Shown here: positions 1 to 5,302 of the stretch, in pieces
How positions within the stretch are numbered: the stretch's first letter is position 1
Layout: each line of letters opens with the position of its first letter
Assembly: GCA_027023915.1 (NCBI GenBank)
Contig: JALVUB010000229.1
Span: forward strand, 1 to 5,302
Source of the DNA: Sedimenticola sp.
GTDB taxonomy: Bacteria; Pseudomonadota; Gammaproteobacteria; Chromatiales; Chromatiaceae
Reading direction: 5' to 3'
DNA: 5,302 nucleotides
Position numbers and translations under genes: made by a program
The notes under the pieces: generated by a model
Databases searched by the model: none
What the model was told of the DNA's origin: nothing
The model's input: only the letters and a program-made list of their open reading frames with translations

Positions 1-1401
1 AAACTCATCAATCCTCTCACGCCCGCCGCGCCGAAACATAAGTCGGGCTGGGGACAGTGGTTGGCCGACAACTGGCTGATAGCTGCCGGTGGTGGTGGTG
101 TGGTGGCGCTGTTGGCCGGCTTGTTCGCCGTGCGGCGGCGCAAGGCCAAGCAGGAGGCTGCTTTCTCCGAAGTCATGGCGACGCCGGAGTTTGCCGGCAC
201 CGGATCGAAAGGCGTGGAAGACGATTTCGATATCCTCGGTGACAGTGCATTCTCCGACACCTCATTCCTCAGCGAATACGCCACCGAGGAGCTGCAGAAT
301 CTCCATGATGACACCTCCGAAGTGGACCCGGTGGCCGAGGCGGATGTCTATATCGCCTATGGCCGCTACAGCCAGGCGGAAGAGATTCTGCAAGAGGCCA
401 TGAAGGCTGGCGATCAAAGCCCCGCCATTCGCCGCAAGATGTTGGAGATTTATTACGCCACCCAGAACCGGGAGGCGTTTTCCGAGCTGGCGCAACGCAT
501 GGTGGCGGACGGTCAGGACAAGGATGATCCCAACGCCTGGGAGCAGATTCTCTCCATGGGACGGGATCTGGACAAGGAAAATCCCCTCTTCGCAACCGGC
601 GAGGCGGAGGAGGAAAAGGAGGATGCGCCGCCGGTGGTGGAGCCGGAATCGGAGGTTGCCGAGTCGGAAAGCGATCTTTCGCTGGACCTCAGCGCGCTTG
701 CCGAGGAGGTGGATTCACAGCTCAATCCAGACAGCGAAACGCTGGAGTTGTTCAGTTCCCTGGATCTCGATCTGCCTAGCTTCCAGTCGGAGTCGCAATC
801 CGATATTTCGCCCAGCCGGGAGGATATCGAAGCCGATGGCCTGACCAGCAGCGATCTGGGAGAGACCGAGCTACAGACAGAACTGACCAGCATCTCCGAG
901 CTCGATGATCTCAAAACCGATGCCGACAGCCTCGACAACGCCCTGGCTAGCCTGGCTGGCGATCTCGAAGAGGTGATGGAGGATTCCAGAATTCTGGATC
1001 AGCCGGTGGACATGGGTACCACATCCATACCGGATTCCCAGCCCCGGCATGAGGAGCCTTCGGATACGCTTGAGATCCCTTCCCATGAGCCGGAAGAAGA
1101 GAAGGCCGCTCAAGAGCCGGGCGGCATTGAACTGGAAGGGATTGAACTGGATGAGGTCGGGTTTGGAGGAGAGACCAAGGCCGAGCCTGAAACAGAGCCG
1201 GAACCCCAACCCGAACCCGAACCCGAGGAAGAGAACGCAGAGCTGGGTGACGAGGTGGAAACCAAACTCGAGCTGGCCCGCGCTTTCATGGAGATCGGCG
1301 ACGCCGACGGTGCCCGTGTCATTCTTGAAGAGGTGCAGACCGACGGCACACCTCAGCAGAAAGAGGCGGCAGCCGAGTTGCTTGCCCAGTTGGACGGCTG
1401 A
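1..1401 (+). CDS. fimV: FimV/HubP-type polar hub protein, C-terminal part (5' end outside window)
   Basis: The frame is open from base 1 and ends at TGA 1399-1401, giving 466 residues of a protein that begins upstream; the TTG at 61 is internal, not a start. Counting base 1 as residue 1, residues 25-44 form a hydrophobic glycine-rich transmembrane helix followed by RRRK, so by the positive-inside rule the rest is cytoplasmic. Residues about 109-165 (DPVAEADVYIAYGRYSQAEE and onward) are the TPR-like helices typical of FimV. Residues about 200-415 are an acidic, low-complexity linker rich in E, D, S and P. Residues 420-466 (ETKLELARAFMEIGDADGAR and onward) match the conserved C-terminal FimV domain. 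In this family a periplasmic LysM region precedes the helix; it is not in the window. Known relatives are Pseudomonas FimV (type IV pilus assembly, twitching, cAMP signalling) and Vibrio HubP (a polar landmark for chromosome, chemotaxis and flagellar partition proteins). The partner proteins here are unknown. Upstream of truA is a usual position for fimV. Confidence 0.94.
   Translation, partial: KLINPLTPAAPKHKSGWGQWLADNWLIAAGGGGVVALLAGLFAVRRRKAKQEAAFSEVMATPEFAGTGSKGVEDDFDILGDSAFSDTSFLSEYATEELQNLHDDTSEVDPVAEADVYIAYGRYSQAEEILQEAMKAGDQSPAIRRKMLEIYYATQNREAFSELAQRMVADGQDKDDPNAWEQILSMGRDLDKENPLFATGEAEEEKEDAPPVVEPESEVAESESDLSLDLSALAEEVDSQLNPDSETLELFSSLDLDLPSFQSESQSDISPSREDIEADGLTSSDLGETELQTELTSISELDDLKTDADSLDNALASLAGDLEEVMEDSRILDQPVDMGTTSIPDSQPRHEEPSDTLEIPSHEPEEEKAAQEPGGIELEGIELDEVGFGGETKAEPETEPEPQPEPEPEEENAELGDEVETKLELARAFMEIGDADGARVILEEVQTDGTPQQKEAAAELLAQLDG
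1126..1155. repeat. 15-bp tandem duplication in the fimV linker
   Basis: Two adjacent 15-base units, 1126-1140 and 1141-1155, agree at 13 of 15 positions and encode IELEG and IELDE. The unit is a multiple of three, so the copy change keeps the frame. It lies in the acidic linker just before the C-terminal FimV domain and probably arose by slippage in a region tolerant of length change. Confidence 0.7.
1183..1233. repeat. Pro-Glu low-complexity repeat in fimV
   Basis: This stretch encodes alternating proline and glutamate (residues 395-411, EPETEPEPQPEPEPEEE). A near-perfect CCCGAA hexamer run lies at its 3' end. Such PE runs form extended, rigid, charged spacers; here it separates the acidic linker from the C-terminal FimV domain. 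Length variation between strains would be expected at this site. Confidence 0.75.
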
Positions 1402-1426
1402 AAACTCTCTGGTAACGACCATTCCA

Positions 1427-1452
1427 GGGCGCCGCGGCGCCCTTCCTTTTTT
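1427..1452 (+). terminator. Rho-independent terminator after fimV
   Basis: Bases 1427-1442 are a perfect 16-base palindrome (GGGCGCCGCGGCGCCC), able to form a 6-bp all-GC stem with a CGCG loop. TTCC and then six T follow (1443-1452). This is the classical intrinsic terminator layout, though the U tract is interrupted by CC. It sits 25 bases after the fimV stop and only 5 bases before the truA Shine-Dalgarno sequence. On the minus strand the same hairpin has no following U tract, so it should work only in the fimV direction. Confidence 0.8.
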
Positions 1453-1457
1453 CTGGC

Positions 1458-1461
1458 GGAG
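1458..1461 (+). promoter_or_regulatory. truA ribosome binding site
   Basis: GGAG lies 8 bases upstream of the TTG at 1470. It supports this non-ATG codon as the start of truA. It begins 5 bases after the terminator U tract, so the translation signal and the terminator are practically fused. Confidence 0.7.
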
Positions 1462-1469
1462 AATTAGCG

Positions 1470-2264
1470 TTGCGAATAGCCTTGGGTGTCGAGTACGACG
1501 GCAGCCGCTTTCACGGTTGGCAGACCCAGCAGCCGGGTGTGCGCACGGTGCAGCTCGAGTTGGAAAAAGCGCTGTCCAAAGTGGCGAACGAGACTGTGGC
1601 TGTCACCTGCGCCGGGCGTACCGACACCGGCGTTCACGCTTCCGAGCAGGTGGTCCATTTCGACACCAGCGCCATCCGTCCTCCCCACGGCTGGGTGATG
1701 GGCGCAAACGTCAATCTTCCTCGTGATGTCACCGTGCTCTGGGCCGCCGAGGTGCCGGAATCGTTTCACGCCCGCTTCTCTGCCCAGGCCCGCATCTATC
1801 GCTACTGGATTCTCAACCGCCTCAGCCGCCCTGCTGTCTTTCACCGCCGGGTCACCTGGATTCACCGGCCTCTGGATGCGGAGCGGATGCACCAGGCCGG
1901 GCAGGTGCTGGTGGGCACCCACGATTTCACCAGCTACCGCACCGTTCACTGCCAGGCCAAAAGCCCGGTGCGCACGCTCACCCACCTGCGGGTGGAGCGC
2001 CAGGACAATCTGATCTGCCTGGAAGTGCGCGCCGACGGCTTTCTTCATCACATGGTGCGCAATATCGCCGGGGTGCTCATTGCCATCGGCTCTGGTGAGC
2101 AGCCCGTCGGGTGGGCGAAAGAAGTGCTGGCGTACCGTGACCGCACCCTGGGCGGCGTTACCGCGCCGCCCGACGGGCTCTATTTTCACCATGTCGATTA
2201 TCCACCCGGGTTCGAGCTTCCCCGGCCGGAGAGAAGGCCTGCCGATCCGTTGCGTTTTTTTTGA
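1470..2264 (+). CDS. truA: tRNA pseudouridine(38-40) synthase TruA
   Basis: This 264-residue protein is the usual length for TruA (E. coli about 270). TruA converts uridines 38, 39 and 40 of the tRNA anticodon arm to pseudouridine in the cytoplasm. The family signatures are present in order: YDGSRFHGWQ at residues 9-18; CAGRTDTGVHA at 47-57 with the catalytic aspartate D52; YRYWILNRLSRPA in the middle; DFTSYR; the FLHHMVRNIAG motif; and TAPPDGLYF near the C-terminus. The TTG start is chosen because it gives the canonical N-terminus (RIALGVEYDG) and has GGAG 8 bases upstream. The gene follows fimV across a 68-base gap holding an intrinsic terminator, so it needs readthrough or its own promoter, which I could not locate convincingly. 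It ends with Arg-Phe-Phe encoded within a run of eight T, 5 bases from the stop codon of the convergent PAP2 gene. Confidence 0.98.
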   Translation: MRIALGVEYDGSRFHGWQTQQPGVRTVQLELEKALSKVANETVAVTCAGRTDTGVHASEQVVHFDTSAIRPPHGWVMGANVNLPRDVTVLWAAEVPESFHARFSAQARIYRYWILNRLSRPAVFHRRVTWIHRPLDAERMHQAGQVLVGTHDFTSYRTVHCQAKSPVRTLTHLRVERQDNLICLEVRADGFLHHMVRNIAGVLIAIGSGEQPVGWAKEVLAYRDRTLGGVTAPPDGLYFHHVDYPPGFELPRPERRPADPLRFF

Positions 2265-2269
2265 CCCGA

Positions 2270-2797
2270 TTACCAGCGGGAAGCGAAGCGAACGCCGTAA
2301 GTCCCTTCTCCGGCAAATGGCGTGATGGTGAAGTTTTCGTTGCGCGTGGTGAAGAAGAAACTTGATGCAATGCCGATCACCGCGCCGCCGATCACATCAG
2401 TTTCATCGTGTTCGTCGCTTTTTATGCGGCTGTGACCTACCACCGCCGCCGCCAGATAGGCGGGCAGGGCATACCAGAAGCCATATCGACGGTGAATGAA
2501 AGCAGCGCCTTGAAACGCCACCGAAGTGTGCCCCGAGGGGAAGGCGTGCTTGCCGCCATTGGGCCGGGTTTTGTGGACCGTGTATTTTAGTGCGTAGGTT
2601 GCCGCCAGGTTGGTGGCGAAAGATTTGTAGAACTGTATCCGGCCCTGTTCATCGTGGGTGTAGAAAGTGGCGCCGTAGGCCACTGCCGGAATTGCAATCT
2701 GCAGAACATCCCCCGCCGTTTTCAAGGAGTCGGCAGAGGCAGAGTTGACGGCCGCAAGCAAAAGCGCGCCTGGGATGGCAAATCGTTTTGAAGTCAT
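2270..2797 (-). CDS. PAP2-family (type 2 phosphatidic acid phosphatase-like) envelope phosphatase
   Basis: This 175-residue protein carries all three parts of the PAP2 phosphatase signature: K71-x6-R78-P79, P87-S88-G89-H90, and S123-R124-x5-H130-x3-D134. In the family H130 is the expected nucleophile, H90 and the K/R residues bind or protonate phosphate, and D134 assists. The N-terminus looks like a signal peptide (KR, a hydrophobic run at about 7-17, then SASA before D23). Hydrophobic segments around residues 31-47, 107-121 and 135-150 suggest membrane association. PAP2 enzymes act on phosphatidic acid, phosphatidylglycerol phosphate, undecaprenyl pyrophosphate or lipid A; the substrate here cannot be told. 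The C-terminus (ITPFAGEGTYGVRFASRW) alternates and ends in tryptophan, like a final outer-membrane strand. The start is ATG 2795-2797 with AAAGGAG upstream. The gene lies opposite to its neighbours, splits truA from trpF, and has visibly lower GC content (sampled lines about 45-62% versus about 75% in sampled trpB and trpA lines), which suggests a separate history. Confidence 0.88.
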   Translation of the reverse strand: MTSKRFAIPGALLLAAVNSASADSLKTAGDVLQIAIPAVAYGATFYTHDEQGRIQFYKSFATNLAATYALKYTVHKTRPNGGKHAFPSGHTSVAFQGAAFIHRRYGFWYALPAYLAAAVVGHSRIKSDEHDETDVIGGAVIGIASSFFFTTRNENFTITPFAGEGTYGVRFASRW

Positions 2798-2809
2798 CTG
2801 CTGTTCTCA

Positions 2810-2816
2810 CTCCTTT
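2810..2816 (-). promoter_or_regulatory. Ribosome binding site of the PAP2 gene
   Basis: Read on the minus strand this is AAAGGAG, a strong Shine-Dalgarno sequence. It lies 12 bases before the ATG at 2797, slightly farther than the optimum. It supports the assigned start, which also gives a complete signal peptide. Confidence 0.65.
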
Positions 2817-2830
2817 GGTATGGACCGTGC

Positions 2831-2839
2831 AGTGTAGCA
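2831..2839 (-). promoter_or_regulatory. Candidate extended -10 promoter for the PAP2 gene
   Basis: On the minus strand these bases read TGCTACACT: a TGN extension plus TACACT, which matches TATAAT at four of six positions. A start near 2824 would leave a leader of about 27 bases containing the AAAGGAG site. I see no good -35 hexamer at 17 bases, so the call rests on the extended -10 and its position. Confidence 0.4.
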
Positions 2840-2866
2840 TCTTGCCCGGCTCAGGTTGTCGGCTGC

Positions 2867-2875
2867 TGGTATAAT
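2867..2875 (+). promoter_or_regulatory. Extended -10 promoter driving trpF-trpB-trpA
   Basis: Bases 2867-2875 read TGGTATAAT, a perfect TATAAT hexamer with the TGN extension that lets sigma-70 polymerase work without a good -35. No convincing -35 is present at 16-18 bases. The hexamer ends only 9 bases before the trpF ATG at 2885, so the predicted transcription start lies between about 2880 and the A of the ATG. There is no room for a leader peptide, attenuator or riboswitch after this promoter. Confidence 0.72.
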
Positions 2876-2884
2876 TTCCACCTC

Positions 2885-3508
2885 ATGCGCCCCCGAGTGA
2901 AAATCTGCGGCATCACCCGGCTGGAAGACGCCCTGGCCGCCGCCCAGGCCGGTGCCGACGCGCTGGGATTCGTCTTCTATCCGCCCAGCCCGCGTTGTGT
3001 GGGGGTGGAGCAGGCGGCGCGCATCATCGCCGCGCTGCCGCCTTTTGTGACCACCGTGGCGCTGTTTGTCAATGCCGATGAAGAGAGCATTGCCGAAGTG
3101 GTGCGGGCCACCGGCGTTGATCTGTTGCAGTTTCACGGCAACGAATGCCCCGACTACTGCGCCCGGCATGGCCGCCCCTGGATCAAGGCGATCCGCATGA
3201 AAGACGACGTGGATCTGGAACGGGAGGCCGAACGCTACGCCGGCGCCCGCGCCCTGCTGCTCGATGCCTACCGCCCCGGCGTGCCTGGCGGCACCGGAGA
3301 GACATTCGCTTGGGATCGCATACCCGCCGGCTTGCGGCATCGCATCGTACTGGCCGGGGGGCTTTCTCCCGATAACGTGGCCCAGGCGGTGCGCCAGGTG
3401 GAACCCTGGGCCGTGGACGTGAGCGGCGGCGTGGAGTCGGCCCCCGGTGTCAAGGATGCCGGCAAGATCGAACGATTTATCGAAGGAGCAACCCTTGGAC
3501 AAGCCTGA
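2885..3508 (+). CDS. trpF: Phosphoribosylanthranilate isomerase TrpF
   Basis: TrpF carries out the Amadori rearrangement of N-(5'-phosphoribosyl)anthranilate to CdRP, the third step of the tryptophan branch. It is a monofunctional (beta/alpha)8 barrel of 207 residues, the usual length, not fused to TrpC. The signatures KICGITR at residues 6-12 (catalytic cysteine C8), ADALGFVFYPPSPR, LLQFHGNE, KAIRM, LLLDAYRPGVPGGTGETF (catalytic aspartate D127) and LAGGLSPDNV followed by VDVSGGVES (phosphate-binding end) are all visible. The ATG at 2885 gives the canonical N-terminus, yet no Shine-Dalgarno sequence precedes it; together with the TATAAT ending 9 bases upstream this implies leaderless translation. 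The GTG at 2897 is a less likely alternative and also lacks a ribosome binding site. The 3' end overlaps trpB by 14 bases and encloses the trpB ribosome binding site, which points to translational coupling. Confidence 0.98.
   Translation: MRPRVKICGITRLEDALAAAQAGADALGFVFYPPSPRCVGVEQAARIIAALPPFVTTVALFVNADEESIAEVVRATGVDLLQFHGNECPDYCARHGRPWIKAIRMKDDVDLEREAERYAGARALLLDAYRPGVPGGTGETFAWDRIPAGLRHRIVLAGGLSPDNVAQAVRQVEPWAVDVSGGVESAPGVKDAGKIERFIEGATLGQA
3483..3488 (+). promoter_or_regulatory. trpB ribosome binding site, inside trpF
   Basis: AAGGAG lies within the last codons of trpF, 6 bases before the TTG at 3495. It decides the trpB start in favour of this TTG over the in-frame ATGs at 3447 and 3519, neither of which has a comparable site at proper spacing. 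Confidence 0.82.
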
Positions 3509-4703
3509 CTACCGGCATATGCCGGATGAACACGGCCATTTCGGCCCTTATGGCGGTCTTTTCGTGGCCGAGACCCTCATGGAGCCGCTTGAGGAGCTGC
3601 GCGCCGCCTACGAAAAATATCTCAAGGACGATGAATTCCTGGCCGAGCTGGATGCCGATCTGAAACACTATGTGGGCCGCCCGTCGCCCATCTACCACGC
3701 CGAGCGGCTCAGCCGAGAAAACGGCGGCGCCCAGATCTATCTCAAGCGCGAGGATCTCAACCACACCGGCGCCCACAAGGTGAACAACACCATCGGGCAG
3801 GCTCTGCTGGCGCGGCGCATGGGCAAGACCCGTATCATCGCCGAAACCGGCGCCGGCCAGCACGGCGTGGCCACCGCCACGGTGGCTGCCCGCTTGGGGT
3901 TGGAGTGCGTGGTCTACATGGGCGAGGTGGACGTGGCGCGGCAGGAGGCCAACGTCTACCGAATGCGCCTGCTGGGGGCCGAGGTGCGCAGCGTCTCCTC
4001 CGGCTCCAAGACCCTGAAGGACGCCCTCAACGAGGCCATGCGCGACTGGGTGGCCACTGTGGACAACACCTTCTACATAATCGGAACCGCCGCCGGCCCC
4101 CATCCCTATCCCGCCATGGTGCGCGACTTTCAGGCGGTGATCGGCCGCGAGGCGCGCCAGCAGATGAACGAACTCACAGGCGGCCTGCCCGACGCCCTGG
4201 TGGCCTGCGTGGGCGGCGGTTCCAACGCCATCGGGCTGTTCCATCCTTTCCTGGAGGACAACAGCGTGGCCATGTACGGCGTGGAAGCGGCGGGCGAGGG
4301 GTTGGAAACCGGCCGCCACGCCGCGCCGCTCAATGCCGGCAAGCCGGGGGTATTGCACGGCAACCGCACCTACCTGATGGAAGACGCCGACGGCCAGATC
4401 ATCGAGACCCACTCCATCTCCGCCGGTCTTGACTATCCCGGCGTGGGGCCGGAGCACGCCTGGCTCAAGGAGATCGGCCGGGTGCAGTACGTGGCCATCG
4501 ATGATGAAGAAGCCCTGGCCGCCTTCCACACCCTCACCCGCACCGAGGGGATCATTCCGGCCCTGGAGTCGAGCCACGCCGTGGCCTACGCTCTCAAGCT
4601 GGCGCGCGAAATGCGGCCGGAGCAGAAGGTGCTGGTAAACCTCTCCGGTCGGGGCGACAAGGACATGCACACCGTGGCCGCGCGGGAGGGGATAAAGCTA
4701 TGA
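3495..4703 (+). CDS. trpB: Tryptophan synthase beta chain
   Basis: TrpB condenses indole, channelled from TrpA, with L-serine to give tryptophan, using pyridoxal phosphate, in the cytoplasmic alpha2-beta2 complex. From the TTG the protein has 402 residues, typical of the family. Visible signatures are PDEHGHFGPYGG near the N-terminus; RPSPIYHAERLS; LKREDLNHTGAHKVNN with the Schiff-base lysine K95; AETGAGQHG with the catalytic glutamate E117; GGGSNAIG from residue 240, which grips the cofactor phosphate; and SGRGDKD from S384, whose serine meets the pyridine nitrogen. The TTG start is chosen because AAGGAG lies 6 bases upstream and the resulting N-terminus (LDKPDYRHMPDEHGHFGPYGG in two parts) fits relatives; the first residue would be formyl-methionine. 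The gene overlaps trpF by 14 bases and trpA by 4 (ATGA), so the three are co-translated. No TrpI-type regulator or divergent promoter directly precedes trpB. Confidence 0.98.
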   Translation: MDKPDYRHMPDEHGHFGPYGGLFVAETLMEPLEELRAAYEKYLKDDEFLAELDADLKHYVGRPSPIYHAERLSRENGGAQIYLKREDLNHTGAHKVNNTIGQALLARRMGKTRIIAETGAGQHGVATATVAARLGLECVVYMGEVDVARQEANVYRMRLLGAEVRSVSSGSKTLKDALNEAMRDWVATVDNTFYIIGTAAGPHPYPAMVRDFQAVIGREARQQMNELTGGLPDALVACVGGGSNAIGLFHPFLEDNSVAMYGVEAAGEGLETGRHAAPLNAGKPGVLHGNRTYLMEDADGQIIETHSISAGLDYPGVGPEHAWLKEIGRVQYVAIDDEEALAAFHTLTRTEGIIPALESSHAVAYALKLAREMRPEQKVLVNLSGRGDKDMHTVAAREGIKL

Positions 4704-5302
4704 GCCGCATCGAGCAGACCTTCACCGAGCTGAAAAAGGCCGGGCGCACCGCCCTGGTGCCCTTCATCACCGCCGGCGATCCCGACCCCGGCCTCACCGT
4801 GCCCCTGATGCACACCCTGGTGGAGGCGGGAGCCGATCTCATTGAGCTGGGGGTGCCCTTTTCCGATCCCATGGCCGACGGCCCGGTGATCCAGCGCGCC
4901 AGCGAGCGGGCTCTGGGCCACCACGTCTCCCTGCACGACGTGCTGGCGATGGTGCGGCGGTTCCGACAGGAGAACAGCCATACCCCGGTGATCCTCATGG
5001 GCTACCTCAACCCGGTGGAGGTGATGGGCTACGAGGATTTCGCCACCGCCGCCGAAGAGGCGGGGGTGGACGGCGTGCTCACCGTGGACATGCCGCCCGA
5101 GGAGAGCCACGACCTGGTGCGGGCCCTGCGCGGCCACGGCCTGGACCCCATCTTCCTGGCCGCGCCCACCTCCGACCGCCGCCGGCTGGAGATGATCGCC
5201 GCGGCGGCCAGCGGTTTCATCTACTACGTCTCCCTCAAGGGGGTCACGGGTGCCGCCAACCTGGTGGTGGACGAGGTGGCGAAAAAACTGGCCGAGATCC
5301 GC
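4700..5302 (+). CDS. trpA: Tryptophan synthase alpha chain, 5' part (3' end outside window)
   Basis: The frame runs from ATG 4700 to the window edge without a stop, giving 201 residues of a family usually about 265-275 long. TrpA cleaves indole-3-glycerol phosphate into indole, passed through a tunnel to TrpB, and glyceraldehyde 3-phosphate. The N-terminal part shows LVPFITAGDP at residues 19-28, then IELGVPFSDPMADGPVIQRA with the catalytic pair E49 and D60, at the same numbers as in E. coli. MGYLNPVEVMGYEDF, VDMPPEES and IFLAAPTS follow. Y175 and the G-V-T-G-A loop at 181-185, part of the mobile loop 6 closing over substrate, are also present. The start codon overlaps the trpB stop as ATGA, and GGAGG (4685-4689) lies 10 bases upstream within trpB, so translation is coupled and subunit ratios can be matched. 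The YYVSLKGVTGA form is the variant common in Pseudomonas and betaproteobacteria. Confidence 0.98.
   Translation, partial: MSRIEQTFTELKKAGRTALVPFITAGDPDPGLTVPLMHTLVEAGADLIELGVPFSDPMADGPVIQRASERALGHHVSLHDVLAMVRRFRQENSHTPVILMGYLNPVEVMGYEDFATAAEEAGVDGVLTVDMPPEESHDLVRALRGHGLDPIFLAAPTSDRRRLEMIAAAASGFIYYVSLKGVTGAANLVVDEVAKKLAEIR

Noticed and set aside
61..63. TTG at 61 as the start of a separate fimV-like gene
   Set aside because: The same frame is open back to base 1, and the codon lies just before the transmembrane helix of a known larger protein, so it is internal.
1390..1418. Possible truA promoter (TTGGAC, 17 bases, TAACGA)
   Set aside because: The -10 matches the consensus at only about two of six positions; not enough to call.
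871..1422. Minus-strand frames opposite fimV (871-1422 and 513-938)
   Set aside because: Their serine-rich or low-complexity translations are reverse images of the acidic linker, with no family resemblance or ribosome binding site seen.
2206..2262. Terminator at the end of truA (short CCGGG/CCCGG and GGCC/GGCC stems followed by eight T)
   Set aside because: The stems are 4-5 bp and lie 15 or more bases before the T run, so they do not form an intrinsic terminator.
2408..2590. 60-codon plus-strand frame opposite the PAP2 gene
   Set aside because: No ribosome binding site or recognisable domain; it lies entirely antisense to a gene with intact catalytic motifs.
2798..2884. TrpR-type operator, trp leader peptide or attenuator before trpF
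   Set aside because: No palindrome like the trp operator, no tryptophan-rich short frame and no hairpin pair were seen, and the promoter lies too close to the ATG for a leader.
3447..3494. Upstream in-frame ATG at 3447 as the trpB start
   Set aside because: It lacks a spaced Shine-Dalgarno sequence, would overlap trpF by 62 bases, and adds a stretch unlike TrpB proteins; TTG 3495 fits both signal and family.
3477..4670. Long minus-strand open frame (397 codons) opposite trpB
   Set aside because: It mirrors a strongly expressed-type GC-rich gene; its translation is rich in H, G and V with no recognisable domain. This is a codon-bias shadow.

Overview
The window is a conserved housekeeping segment of a GC-rich gammaproteobacterium. 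The evidence is the gene order (3' end of fimV, truA, then trpF-trpB-trpA), intact family motifs in every protein, and the presence of a FimV/HubP-type polar hub protein. The order truA-trpF-trpB-trpA is a known arrangement in beta- and gammaproteobacteria, often followed by accD and folC, which lie outside this window. I cannot name the genus; a Chromatiales-like sulfur or halophilic lineage is a guess.

Layout: bases 1-1401 encode the C-terminal part of FimV, open at the left edge: a transmembrane helix, a TPR-like region, a long acidic linker and the C-terminal FimV domain. A compact intrinsic terminator (1427-1452) lies between fimV and truA. truA (1470-2264, TTG start) encodes tRNA pseudouridine synthase A. 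A small gene on the minus strand (2270-2797) encodes a PAP2-family phosphatase with a signal peptide; it converges on truA with a 5-base gap and has lower GC content than its neighbours. An 87-base divergent intergenic region (2798-2884) follows. It carries a very good extended -10 promoter facing trpF, so close to the ATG that the trpF message should be leaderless, and a weaker candidate promoter for the PAP2 gene. trpF (2885-3508), trpB (3495-4703, TTG start) and trpA (4700-5302, cut by the right edge) overlap one another and form a translationally coupled operon.

Functionally, trpF, trpB and trpA supply the last steps of tryptophan synthesis (phosphoribosylanthranilate isomerase and the two tryptophan synthase subunits). 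FimV organises the cell pole for type IV pili and related machines, TruA modifies the tRNA anticodon arm, and the PAP2 protein probably dephosphorylates a lipid or isoprenoid phosphate at the envelope. The genes do not form one pathway; the linkage is ancestral synteny, with the PAP2 gene looking like an insertion between truA and trpF.

I found no mobile element, CRISPR array, RNA gene or evidence of a new multi-gene system. The points most worth a second look are the probable leaderless trpF transcript, the PAP2 gene with an outer-membrane-like C-terminal strand inserted in conserved synteny, and the terminator lying directly against the truA ribosome binding site. No gene-free stretch exceeds 300 bases; the longest gap is 87 bases.
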